From: Thiomonas sp. FB-Cd | GTDB lineage: Bacteria; Pseudomonadota; Gammaproteobacteria; Burkholderiales; Burkholderiaceae_C | Assembly (NCBI RefSeq): GCF_000733775.1 | Contig: NZ_JPOE01000002.1 | Span: 1-64,000 of the forward strand | Length of the DNA: 64,000 nt | Direction: 5' to 3' | Part shown: piece by piece, positions 8,703 through 15,640 of the stretch | Position numbering within the stretch: the stretch's first letter is position 1 | How the letters are laid out: the number at the start of each line of letters is the position of its first letter | Position numbers and translations under genes: made by a program | The notes under the pieces: generated by a model | The model's input: the letters and a program-made list of their open reading frames with translations, nothing else | The model's database searches: none | Told to the model about the DNA's origin: nothing

Positions 8703-9567
8703 ACCGACGCAGGATGGCTGCGTAGTCGGGACGCAGCGGGTACAGCCAGATGTCCTTGATGGGCAGCGCCTGTTGGTGCGAGAGGCTCTTTTTGCCGCGG
8801 CCGGTTGTTTTGCCCACGAGGACCCAGTTGGCGGCCTTGTAGCAGGTGCCTTTGTGCCTGGGGCTTTCGACGAAGGTCTCCAGCATCACGGGCGAGTAGC
8901 CGTAGCGCTGCTGCCAGTCTTTGGGCAGGCGACGCGCGGCGAGGGCCAGGATCTTCGAGGCAAGCCCTTTGGACTGCACCCACGGCAGGATCAGGAAGCG
9001 CGTGTTGTTGACGACGCGCTGCAGGTTGTTCTGCCGCTGCTCGTGATTCCAGCCGATGAATCGTTCGCGATCGGCCAGCTTCCAGGCGCTGGCGCCGAAG
9101 CTCAGCAAGGCAACGAGCCGGTCGCCAGCGTAGACGTTGTAACGGATCTGGCTGCCCGACATGGGCGTGTAGCCCAGGTAGTGGTAGCGGGCCACGTATT
9201 CGTTCCACAGCTTGGAGGCCGCGCCGACACCGGCGACGACCTCCAGGCGCAAGGCATCCAGAGCATGCACGGGCATGTCGATCGCACCTTGCGCATCGGT
9301 GGCTGGGGTGGGGTCGAACTGCGCCCGGCGCCGCGGGTGAGGCATCTGTGAGGGTGGCAGCGTGATCAAGCCGTCAGTCTGCATGCGCAGCATCGCCACG
9401 CGGCAACTCATGTCGCTGAGGCGTCCATCAGGGCGGCGCCAGTCCAGCATCTCGCACACCCTGCGCGACAGCGGCGCGCGCTTGAGCTGGGGGTTTTGCG
9501 CCATCAGCCAGGCGATGGCGTCAAGCTCCTCCTGCGTGAACACGCGCCCGCAGTACCGTTTGTTCAT
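8701..9567 (-). CDS. DUF4338 / DruA-like protein, IS66 passenger gene
   Basis: A 288-residue protein of the DUF4338 family, which includes DruA of Druantia anti-phage systems. Family hallmarks are the N-terminal FTQEELDAIAWLMA helix region, the NEYVARYHYLGYTPMSGSQI block, LLSFGASAWKLADRE, NTRFLILPWVQSKGLASKIL and the C-terminal VGKTTGRGKKS/IKDIWLYPL. Its ATG overlaps the tnpC stop (ATGA), so translation is probably coupled to the transposase. No other Druantia gene (druB-E) is nearby. Known: DruA is one component of type I-III Druantia; stand-alone homologues occur in mobile elements. Inferred: here it may aid transposition, target choice or protection of the element. The stop codon is supplied jointly with the inserted IS5-family element. 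Confidence 0.85.
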   Translation of the reverse strand: MNKRYCGRVFTQEELDAIAWLMAQNPQLKRAPLSRRVCEMLDWRRPDGRLSDMSCRVAMLRMQTDGLITLPPSQMPHPRRRAQFDPTPATDAQGAIDMPVHALDALRLEVVAGVGAASKLWNEYVARYHYLGYTPMSGSQIRYNVYAGDRLVALLSFGASAWKLADRERFIGWNHEQRQNNLQRVVNNTRFLILPWVQSKGLASKILALAARRLPKDWQQRYGYSPVMLETFVESPRHKGTCYKAANWVLVGKTTGRGKKSLSHQQALPIKDIWLYPLRPDYAAILRR

Positions 9568-11258
9568 GAGCTGTCGATTGTTGCGCAGGCCACGCCGCGC
9601 ATCGCGCTCAGCCGGGTTTCATCCATCCGCCAGGGCAGGAAGCGGTCGAGGTCCGCCGGCATGCAGCCGCCCGCGTGTGCGCAGGCATGCAGATACGCGC
9701 TCAGCCAGGTGCGCGGATTGAGCCCCCACAACTCCAGCGTGCCGAGCACACTGCGCATCGTGGCGGCCAGCTGCCCCGACCACTGGCTGCCCGAACCATA
9801 GAAGTTCTTGCGCCCGACCACCGCGGGCCGCAGCGCGCGTTCGGCGGCGTTATTGTCCAGGTCGATGGCGGGATGATCCAGGAACAGGATCAGTCCCGCC
9901 CAGTACGTGCGCAGGGTACGCAGCACCTTGTGCGCCGCGCCTGCCAGTGCCGTGTCGGCCAACTCATCCAGGCAGCGCTGCTCCATCGAGGCCACCAGCG
10001 CGCGCGTCTCGGCATCGCTGTCCTTGAAGGCAGCGTCGCCATCCGCCCATTGTTGCCGCCGCCGGGCGTGCAAGGCGTACAGCTCGCCGATGAGCCCGAC
10101 CCAACCCATGGCCCAGTCCCACAGCGCCGGATGCTCGTTGGCCGCGCGCAGGAAGTCGCGCCGCTGGTGCGCCCAGCAGATCGACAGCTTCACCCCCGGG
10201 TTCAACCGGGCGAACTTGCGGTACGAGGCGTAGCGGTCGACACTGAGAATCCCCTCGTCCACATGGTTGAGTGCGGCCGCCGGCACCGAGGCCGAGCGTG
10301 AAGGATCGAGCACAAAGCACACCGCAGTGGCCGACTGAAACACCCACAGGTACCAGCGATGCCCGACCTTGCCGGGCTCCTCCTCGAACACCTCCCAGCG
10401 TGTCTCGTCGGCATGCCAGTGCGAGCCACGTCGCAGCTCATCCAGGCCAGCCTCGGCCACCGGCCCCAGCAACGGCCACAGCATGCGCAGGCCCTCGGTG
10501 AGCGTGCCCTGCGCGATGTGCAGCCCATGATCGTCCCAGTCCTGCAGCAGCCTGTGGCTGGGCTGCCCATAGAGAAACTTCGACAGCAGTGCCTCCACCC
10601 AGACCGACACGCCCAGCTTGCCCCGTGGGATGAGTTGCGCCGGCGGCGGCGCCGTCACGATGCCGGGAAGTGCGCCGCAGCAGCACAGCGGCCGGTAGCG
10701 GTGCCGACGGACGATGCGGCGGTACGCCTTGACCTCGATCTCCAGAATCTCGGCATCCTGCGTGCCGGGAAACGCGCTCAGCCCCAGGCCGCAGCGTGGG
10801 CACGTCGTCTGCAGCGTCACCTCCTCAACCCTGGCCGGCAATCCGCCCAGGCGCGTGCGGCCGTGACCACGCCGCCCACGTTGCTGGCCCCGCGGCCGTG
10901 GAGGGCCAGCGCTGACCTGGCACACCGCATTGATCGAGCGCGACTGTTCCGTCTTGGCGCCAAACACACGCAGGCGAAGGTCACGGATCTGCGCCTGCGC
11001 GGCCTCCAGCGCCGCCTTCAACTCGGCTTCACGCTGCGCAAATCGCGCCTTCTCGGCCTGATGCCGACGTTCCACGAACTCGATGCGTGCCACGGCTCGC
11101 GCATGCAGGGATCGGTATGCGTTTGCCCGCTGCACCAACTCGATGTGCTCGCGCCTGGTCAGCGTGACCAACTCCTGGTCATAGGGTTTCGGCGTCGGCC
11201 GTCTTGCGTCGGGCACCGTCCCGATCGCCGAGTCCAGGTCTGCGGCTGTGTCGTTCAC
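9564..11258 (-). CDS. tnpC: IS66-family transposase TnpC
   Basis: A 564-residue TnpC. The N-terminal third has a coiled-coil region (VERRHQAEKARFAQREAELK), the RLRVFGAKTEQS block and a zinc-finger-like CPRCGLGLSAF. The central catalytic domain shows GSHWHADETRWEVFEEE (first Asp) and ILSVDRYASYRKF (second Asp), followed by CWAHQRRDFL. The C-terminal DLDNNAAERALRPAVVGRKN carries the Glu, and WLSAYLHACAHAGG follows the usual IS66 tail. It is the first gene from the right end of the element. The downstream DruA-like gene overlaps its stop by 4 bases. Confidence 0.9.
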   Translation of the reverse strand: MNDTAADLDSAIGTVPDARRPTPKPYDQELVTLTRREHIELVQRANAYRSLHARAVARIEFVERRHQAEKARFAQREAELKAALEAAQAQIRDLRLRVFGAKTEQSRSINAVCQVSAGPPRPRGQQRGRRGHGRTRLGGLPARVEEVTLQTTCPRCGLGLSAFPGTQDAEILEIEVKAYRRIVRRHRYRPLCCCGALPGIVTAPPPAQLIPRGKLGVSVWVEALLSKFLYGQPSHRLLQDWDDHGLHIAQGTLTEGLRMLWPLLGPVAEAGLDELRRGSHWHADETRWEVFEEEPGKVGHRWYLWVFQSATAVCFVLDPSRSASVPAAALNHVDEGILSVDRYASYRKFARLNPGVKLSICWAHQRRDFLRAANEHPALWDWAMGWVGLIGELYALHARRRQQWADGDAAFKDSDAETRALVASMEQRCLDELADTALAGAAHKVLRTLRTYWAGLILFLDHPAIDLDNNAAERALRPAVVGRKNFYGSGSQWSGQLAATMRSVLGTLELWGLNPRTWLSAYLHACAHAGGCMPADLDRFLPWRMDETRLSAMRGVACATIDSS

Positions 11259-11359
11259 AGCAAACAGGGTACGGCGAAAAAACTTCTGTGTCCAGCACGT
11301 TCTGCTCGCGACTCGGTCAGCCTACGTCATCACCGAATCTTTACGAACTCGTGTGTGCA

Positions 11360-11633
11360 GCAGGCAGTCAGCAGGCTGCAAGTGAAGGGCTCGGCCGTAA
11401 CTGCGGTAACCACCAAACCCACCGACCCGCTGACCGACGCGCTCACGGCCATCCGCGCCGGGGCCCAGGCCGTCAGTGCAGGCCGATACGGCAAAGCACC
11501 TGCCGAAGGGGTGCGCAACACCCGCGCGTACAAGCTTTGGGCGCAGCTCTTTGACGCCATGCAGGGCGAAGCCGAGGGCTCGCTGTTGCGCGCCCTGCAG
11601 GCCAGTGGCTTCGTGAAAAAGCGGGGCGGATAG
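11360..11633 (+). pseudogene. 3' part of the unknown gene interrupted at 5104
   Basis: Continues the frame of 4749-5104 after removal of the IS nest and one TGTGCA copy. It encodes about 90 residues: QQAVSRLQVKGSAVTAVTT, then TDPLTDALTAIRAGAQAVSA, then RAYKLWAQLFDAMQGEAEGS, ending KKRGG. It has a helical, Ala-rich character with no recognised family. No start codon with a ribosome-binding site is evident, so this part is probably silent. The stop lies 21 bp before the end of the convergent gene at 11655. Confidence 0.65.
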
Positions 11634-11654
11634 TGCCACCCCGCCGAGACCCGC

Positions 11655-12704
11655 CTATGCGGCCTTACGCAGAGTTGCCCGGTGGCGACGGATGGCGTGC
11701 AGCACAGCCAGCCGCACTTCGACCTGTGGGCGCCCCTGGAAGGCCGTGAGGATGTCGGCAAGAGGCGCTTCGCCCTCGTCATAGTCGAGGCCAACCGCTT
11801 CGCACCAGGAGCGGATGCCGTACTCGCAACTGCCGCTCTCGCGCGCGTCGTCAAGGTCAACCGTTACGTCATAGCGTCGGTAGCGCTGCACGAACGCGCC
11901 AATGTCAATGTCCAACGGCGACACACGCTGCCGCGGCGGCCGGCCGGCGGCTGTGACCTTGCGACGAATGCCCGCCACAGCTTGCTCCGCCGAGTCCGCA
12001 TGGAAGGACAGCCCACCCGAGACGGCAATGAAACCGCGGTGGGTGGTCACGCTGTAACCGCGTGACTGCGCAGCCCACGTGGCCGCATAGAGCATGATTC
12101 CATCAGGACTCATCAGCCGGTGCGCGTCCAGCGTCATCATGCCGTCCAGGTCCGCGAGGCCATGGGCGAGTACACGTGCAGCCCAGTCGCGGGGCACCCA
12201 AATGCGGTGATGGTCCTCCGTGGCGCTCCAGCCCTTGAAGCTGCCGCGATAGGTGTCGCGGTTGGAGCCGATATCAACCTTGTAGCTGACCTCAGAGCTC
12301 CTTTCCACAAACCAAAGCTTGAAGGTCCCGCCACCGGCCGCGCCGTGGCGGAACAGTGACTTCGCAACCGGAAAAATTTTGGAGGCCTTGTATGTGCGCA
12401 GGCGCTGCGCCAAAGCGGGTTGCGTGCTGGGTTGGCGCCGAGCGGCCCTGGAGCGTCGCACATTGTCAATCGTGGCGCGGCGCTCAAGCAAAGTCTGCGC
12501 GGTCTCCCGGCGCGGCGCCACCCCGAGGGCGCGTATCGATTCGGTAGCCTCGCTGAGGGTTTGCTGCTGTAGCGCCAACGCCAGCTTCGTCCGCTCAATG
12601 GGCGTGAGCGGGCGAAAGCGCAAGCGCTGCTTGGCCGATTCTCCCACCTTCTCGGGGGCGGTGGCGTGGGAAGAAACGGTTGCGAAAGGTTGTGGTGAGT
12701 TCAT
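11655..12704 (-). CDS. hypothetical protein with hairpin-sequestered start
   Basis: Unrecognised protein of 349 residues. Residues 1-105 are basic and helical (KQRLRFRPLTPIERTKLALA, then RRATIDNVRRSRAARRQP), suggesting nucleic-acid contact. The central part (FKLWFVERSSEVSYKVDIGS, WSATEDHHRIWVPRDWAARV) looks like a globular mixed-fold domain. The C-terminus has an acidic stretch followed by RRHRATLRKAA. The style resembles plasmid or phage-borne hypothetical genes. The leader (12707-12754) matches that of the gene at 2358-3005 in motif and spacing, including an SD-bearing hairpin, so the two are probably controlled alike. It is divergent from 12852-13478 with a 147-bp gap. Confidence 0.65.
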   Translation of the reverse strand: MNSPQPFATVSSHATAPEKVGESAKQRLRFRPLTPIERTKLALALQQQTLSEATESIRALGVAPRRETAQTLLERRATIDNVRRSRAARRQPSTQPALAQRLRTYKASKIFPVAKSLFRHGAAGGGTFKLWFVERSSEVSYKVDIGSNRDTYRGSFKGWSATEDHHRIWVPRDWAARVLAHGLADLDGMMTLDAHRLMSPDGIMLYAATWAAQSRGYSVTTHRGFIAVSGGLSFHADSAEQAVAGIRRKVTAAGRPPRQRVSPLDIDIGAFVQRYRRYDVTVDLDDARESGSCEYGIRSWCEAVGLDYDEGEAPLADILTAFQGRPQVEVRLAVLHAIRRHRATLRKAA

Positions 12705-12706
12705 CA

Positions 12707-12754
12707 GAGGCTCCTAGGGTTGATGGGAGCCTCGTGTAGTCAACGTATTTATTC
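12707..12754 (-). promoter_or_regulatory. GAATAAA / CTACACG box plus RBS-sequestering hairpin (copy B)
   Basis: Minus strand: GAATAAA (12754-12748), 8 bases, CTACACG (12739-12733), then a perfect 8-bp stem GAGGCTCC/GGAGCCTC (12733-12726 and 12714-12707) with an 11-base loop. The GGAG of the 3' arm is the only ribosome-binding site and lies 10 bases before the ATG. CTACACG to ATG is 28 bases, exactly as in copy A at 3009-3055, while the stem sequence differs with both arms changed together. Confidence 0.5.
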
Positions 12755-12812
12755 GTGCCGCCATCTCCTGCCGTCTTTCGCCCCCTTCGTGCGGATTGAT
12801 GGGCGCTCGCTA

Positions 12813-12840
12813 TACGAAGTGCACGGTTTTCGTGCACTTC
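12813..12840 (+). promoter_or_regulatory. perfect inverted repeat before the gene at 12852
   Basis: GAAGTGCACG, 5-base loop GTTTT, CGTGCACTTC: a perfect 10-bp inverted repeat (12816-12840) ending just before the AAGGA ribosome-binding site (12842-12846). It overlaps CTATACG (12810-12816), a one-base variant of the CTACACG box seen before neighbouring genes. It could be a repressor operator (self-regulation) or an RNA hairpin. Confidence 0.45.
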
Positions 12841-12851
12841 CAAGGACACCT

Positions 12852-13478
12852 ATGACGACAGATATCGACGAAGCGCTTGCTGCGTTCGACCAGGCTGCAG
12901 AGCAATCCGAGTCCCCCGCGCAGCGCTTGCTCAGACTGCACCGACACCCCGCAGGGCCACTCGTGGCTTGGCTACTGGATGATGCCAAGCTACGGCTGCA
13001 CGGCGGAGACAAGCTTGCCGAAGAGCTGGGTGTAACGGCCGAAGAACTGCAGCTGCTTTCGCATGGCCAGGCGCCGGAACTGCTCCGCGACCATTCGTTC
13101 GTCGCAAAGGCAGCTCGATACCTGGGCATCCCGCCCATCACCGTCCGCTTGCTCACGGGCGACATCACCATCAGGGATTTCGCAACCTGCGCGGAGCCAG
13201 AAGACGTGGTCGTCGAGAGAGAGTTCGCCCGCTTTTGCGCGAACCCGCAGCTGCGTGCACTCATCCCAGAAGCGTGTGACGAGCCGTCGCTTGACTTCAA
13301 GCGCTTCCTGCTCGACGTCCACGCTACCCACCGCGGACTCGACTGGCCAGAGCTCCCGCGCCTTCCGGAAATCCTTCGCTGGTTGCAGCGCGCCGCGGTC
13401 GTGCACAACGCCAATGAAGTCGTTGCGGCTGCCGGGGAGAGCGGTGAGACAGGCGGCGGAGGTGGTGATGACAGGTAG
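12852..13478 (+). CDS. hypothetical protein, possible DNA-binding regulator
   Basis: Protein of 208 residues. ATG 12852 is chosen because AAGGA lies 5 bases upstream; an in-frame start at 12720 would read through the regulatory hairpin. Residues about 45-90 (GDKLAEELGVTAEELQLLSH, then LGIPPITVRLLTGDI) contain two segments that resemble helix-turn-helix units. The middle is acidic and helical; the last 15 residues are a Gly-rich tail (GESGETGGGGGDDR) that is probably disordered. A perfect inverted repeat before the gene would suit autoregulation. It is divergent from 11655-12704. A terminator follows at 13549. No family recognised. Confidence 0.65.
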   Translation: MTTDIDEALAAFDQAAEQSESPAQRLLRLHRHPAGPLVAWLLDDAKLRLHGGDKLAEELGVTAEELQLLSHGQAPELLRDHSFVAKAARYLGIPPITVRLLTGDITIRDFATCAEPEDVVVEREFARFCANPQLRALIPEACDEPSLDFKRFLLDVHATHRGLDWPELPRLPEILRWLQRAAVVHNANEVVAAAGESGETGGGGGDDR

Positions 13479-13548
13479 CGTGATGGCGTGGTGACGTGAG
13501 CGGGGCCATTGGCTTCACTCGCCGATGGTTGATTGATTGTTGATTGAC

Positions 13549-13574
13549 GACGGGCCTGCGGGCCCGTCTTTCTT
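13549..13574 (+). terminator. rho-independent terminator after 12852-13478
   Basis: Stem GACGGGCC / GGCCCGTC with a 4-base loop, followed by the T-rich TTTCTT. It lies 70 bp after the stop codon and before the IS630-family element. Confidence 0.7.
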
Positions 13575-13607
13575 GCTTGGTGTGTCGGTGCCTACACGTG
13601 GAACCTA

Positions 13608-14720
13608 TTGCTCCGGCCCTGTGAAGTATTAAGCTGCGTAGCGAACGCGCCGGTCCTGGAAGTAGCTCATCACACGCTGCGGGTTTTGTTCCAGCATCGC
13701 CATATGGTCGTTCGCAGCTTCGCGTAATTTGGCCTTGGTTCGCACCGGCACGCGTTTGCCCATTTCCTGTTTGAGATCGGCGTTGAGCCTCTCCTCAGGG
13801 TTGAGTTGGGGGCTGTAACTGGGCAGGTAAAACAGCTCGATCTGCGCGTTGTGCAAGGCGACCCACGCCTTCACCAACTTGCTGTGATGCACCCTCAGGT
13901 TGTCCAGAATCAGGAACACCTTCTTGCCTGCATCCTTGATCAACGCCTGCAAGAACTCGATCAGCTTGTCGGCGTCAAACGCCTCGTCGATGATCATCCA
14001 GCGGGTCTTGCCCTGGTTGGTGACCGTGGCGATCATCGAGAGCTTCTGGCGCGTCCCGCCCACCGCCATCGCCACGGGGGTTTTGCCCGCAGGGGCAAAG
14101 CTTCTGCCGCGCACGTCCGTGTTGACCAGCGCGGTTTCGTCTCCCCAGTGAATTTCCGCGCCCTCAACCCTGGCGCGCTGCTCGATGGCGGGGTATTCCC
14201 CCTCCAGCCAAGCCTGCACCGCCGCGGGGCTTTGCTCATAGGCTCGCTTGATGGGCTTTTGCGGCGTAAAGCCCCAGCGGGTGAGGTACTTTCCAACGCT
14301 GCGCACCTGCAGTTTGATGTCGAACTCTTGTTCAATGAGTTGCATCACCGCAGCGCGGCTCCACAGATGGAAGTCCATCTTGAGTTGCTCGGGACGTGTG
14401 TCAATGATCAGGCGCTGGATCGTCTCTTCTTGCGCTTGACTGAGCACCCGACCGTCGCCTCTGGCGCGTCCCCGCCGAGTCGGCCGGATGGCGCTCCAGC
14501 CGCCAGCCTCGTACAAGTCGATGGCCGCTCGAACCGGCGGGTAACTCAGCCCCGTCATGTCCACGATCTGCATGATCTTGACGCCCCGCTTGTGCAACCT
14601 CACGACTTGCTTGCGCCGCTCGTGAAGTTGCTCGAGTGTTTGCTTTCTTGCGTTTTCTTTTTCCATCATCAATGGATCAAAAAACTTGCTGAAAGTTCAT
14701 ATTTTATTGGGCCTTATCTA
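13608..14720 (-). mobile_element. IS630-family insertion sequence
   Basis: About 1113 bp with imperfect terminal inverted repeats (TTGCTCCGGCCC at the left, TAGATAAGGCCC as reverse complement of the right) and a TA on each side (13606-13607, 14721-14722), the usual IS630 target. Removing it gives ACCTAGGT, a perfect palindrome, as the original target. The insertion splits the leader of the gene at 14750 inside the loop of an inverted repeat (CACGTGG ... CCACGTG). Ends are inferred from alignment of the two termini, so a few bases of uncertainty remain. Confidence 0.65.
13629..14672 (-). CDS. IS630-family transposase
   Basis: A 347-residue transposase in one frame. Residues 1-60 are a helix-turn-helix domain (VRLHKRGVKIMQIVDMTGLS). 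A winged-helix-like part follows (LWSRAAVMQLIEQEFDIKLQ). The DDE core has IHWGDETALVNTD (Asp), VFLILDNLRVHHSKLV (Asp) and FYLPSYSPQLNPEERLNADL (Glu), the classic IS630/mariner signature. A basic C-terminus ends the protein. Three Met codons stand in a row at the start and the exact one is not important. Intact, so possibly active. Confidence 0.88.
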   Translation of the reverse strand: MMMEKENARKQTLEQLHERRKQVVRLHKRGVKIMQIVDMTGLSYPPVRAAIDLYEAGGWSAIRPTRRGRARGDGRVLSQAQEETIQRLIIDTRPEQLKMDFHLWSRAAVMQLIEQEFDIKLQVRSVGKYLTRWGFTPQKPIKRAYEQSPAAVQAWLEGEYPAIEQRARVEGAEIHWGDETALVNTDVRGRSFAPAGKTPVAMAVGGTRQKLSMIATVTNQGKTRWMIIDEAFDADKLIEFLQALIKDAGKKVFLILDNLRVHHSKLVKAWVALHNAQIELFYLPSYSPQLNPEERLNADLKQEMGKRVPVRTKAKLREAANDHMAMLEQNPQRVMSYFQDRRVRYAA

Positions 14721-14749
14721 TAGGTCACATCCACGTGGAGAAATTTGAC

Positions 14750-15403
14750 ATGACCAATGACGTTACGACGCACCGAGGGTTCGGTGTAGTTCTGGACCCG
14801 CTCCAATTTGCGGCAGAGCTCGCCTCGCTCAAGCAGCGTCCGCAGTACCAGGGGAGGGCGCTCTACGTGCAGCTGCCCGATGCTATCGCGCGTATTTTCG
14901 AGAGCCCGCTTGTTCCCATCCATCACTCACTGGCCATCTCAGGCGGGGCGGCGCTCCCAGTCGCGGTGGCGACCTTCCAGGCCGCAGGGACGCAGGTCGT
15001 CTGTCTGGTCCCTCTCGCGACCGAAGAGGCGCGCGATTGGCTGGTCGAGTCCGTTGACGAACAACGGCGCATCTACCTCGCAGCGACTGTCGATGAGCGC
15101 AAGCAGGTCGTCGTCATGCGGGCTGAGACGCCGGTACGCGATGTCCGCGACCCGACGTGGTTGGCGTTGAAGAAGCACCTTGGCGAGTGGCGCAGCCACG
15201 ACCGGGCCGCGGAGGTGATGGACATGCTGGAGGTCTTGCGTTTCGTCGAGCATGCTGCGGAATCGGAGGTGGCGGGCTTCACGGTACAGGAGCGGTGGAT
15301 TTTTGTCTGCGTGCCCCACCATCAGGATGGTGTCGGGGTGTGTGGCTCGGAGGGGGCTGGGGCTGCACAGGCCACGAGTAAGGGAGTGCCCGTCGTGCAC
15401 TGA
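14750..15403 (+). CDS. hypothetical protein, leader split by IS630
   Basis: Protein of 217 residues from ATG 14750, with GGAG 10 bases upstream; a GTG at 14735 is less likely. It shows strand-helix alternation (YQGRALYVQLPDAIARIFE, AAGTQVVCLVPLATEEARDW) and an acidic helical C-terminal half, with a Gly/Val-rich tail. No family recognised. Before the IS630 insertion the leader read CTACACG followed by CACGTGG and CCACGTG arms, resembling the leaders of other unknown genes nearby. The IS now separates this gene from its presumed promoter, so expression may have changed or be lost. A terminator follows at 15448. Confidence 0.6.
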   Translation: MTNDVTTHRGFGVVLDPLQFAAELASLKQRPQYQGRALYVQLPDAIARIFESPLVPIHHSLAISGGAALPVAVATFQAAGTQVVCLVPLATEEARDWLVESVDEQRRIYLAATVDERKQVVVMRAETPVRDVRDPTWLALKKHLGEWRSHDRAAEVMDMLEVLRFVEHAAESEVAGFTVQERWIFVCVPHHQDGVGVCGSEGAGAAQATSKGVPVVH

Positions 15404-15447
15404 GGTGGGAAAGGGCGCCCTTGAAGCGTCCTTTGCAAGTTGTTCTT

Positions 15448-15473
15448 GGGCGACCTCCGGGTCGCCCGTATTC
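15448..15473 (+). terminator. terminator-like hairpin after 14750-15403
   Basis: GGGCGACC, loop of 4, GGTCGCCC, followed by GTATTCTT. The stem is strong but the T tract is interrupted. Position 45 bp after the upstream stop fits termination. Confidence 0.5.
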
Positions 15474-15640
15474 TTGGTGGTTTCTCCTATGAGGTGCTCC
15501 TTCGCAGCGAGGCGGCGGCCCTGATAGGTACCCCTTGCCAACGGCACTGACTTGTCACACAATCTGTCTCACAGACCTGTGCGGTACCGGCCGGAGGGCC
15601 GCGAAAACGCTAGGGTTCTTAAGTGGCCAATGGTCTCCCA

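Larger units (their letters stand above)
7028..11344 (-). mobile_element. IS66-family element with a DruA-like passenger gene, interrupted by an IS5-family element
   Basis: Terminal inverted repeats start GTAAAGATTCGGTGATGACG at both ends (perfect for 20 bp, then similar), flanked by an 8-bp direct repeat. Genes read leftwards: tnpC (9564-11258), then a DUF4338 gene (8701-9567). There is no room for tnpA or tnpB upstream of tnpC (86 bp to the end), so this belongs to the subgroup with TnpC alone, as in ISBst12-like elements. Removing the IS5 insert and one duplication gives 2674 bp. Confidence 0.88.
5105..11353 (+). mobile_element. IS1634-family element, interrupted by an IS66-family element
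   Basis: Ends are imperfect inverted repeats: CCGGAGTTCGACATC at the left against CACGAGTTCAACACC (reverse complement of the right end), 11 of 15 matching, with further similarity inward around CCG..TTTTT. Without the IS66 insert and its duplicated 8 bp the element is 1924 bp, normal for the family. It carries one transposase gene. The IS66 element landed inside its right terminal repeat, so the last base of this IS (11353) is separated from its body by 4.3 kb, and its ability to transpose is probably destroyed. Confidence 0.8.

Noticed and set aside
8701..11258. Complete Druantia defence system
   Set aside because: Only a DruA-like gene is present. The large helicase DruE and other partners are absent, so no defence system is claimed.
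10359..11633. 424-codon plus-strand frame
   Set aside because: Most of it is antisense to tnpC; only the last 90 codons (from 11360) make sense, as the 3' part of the interrupted gene.
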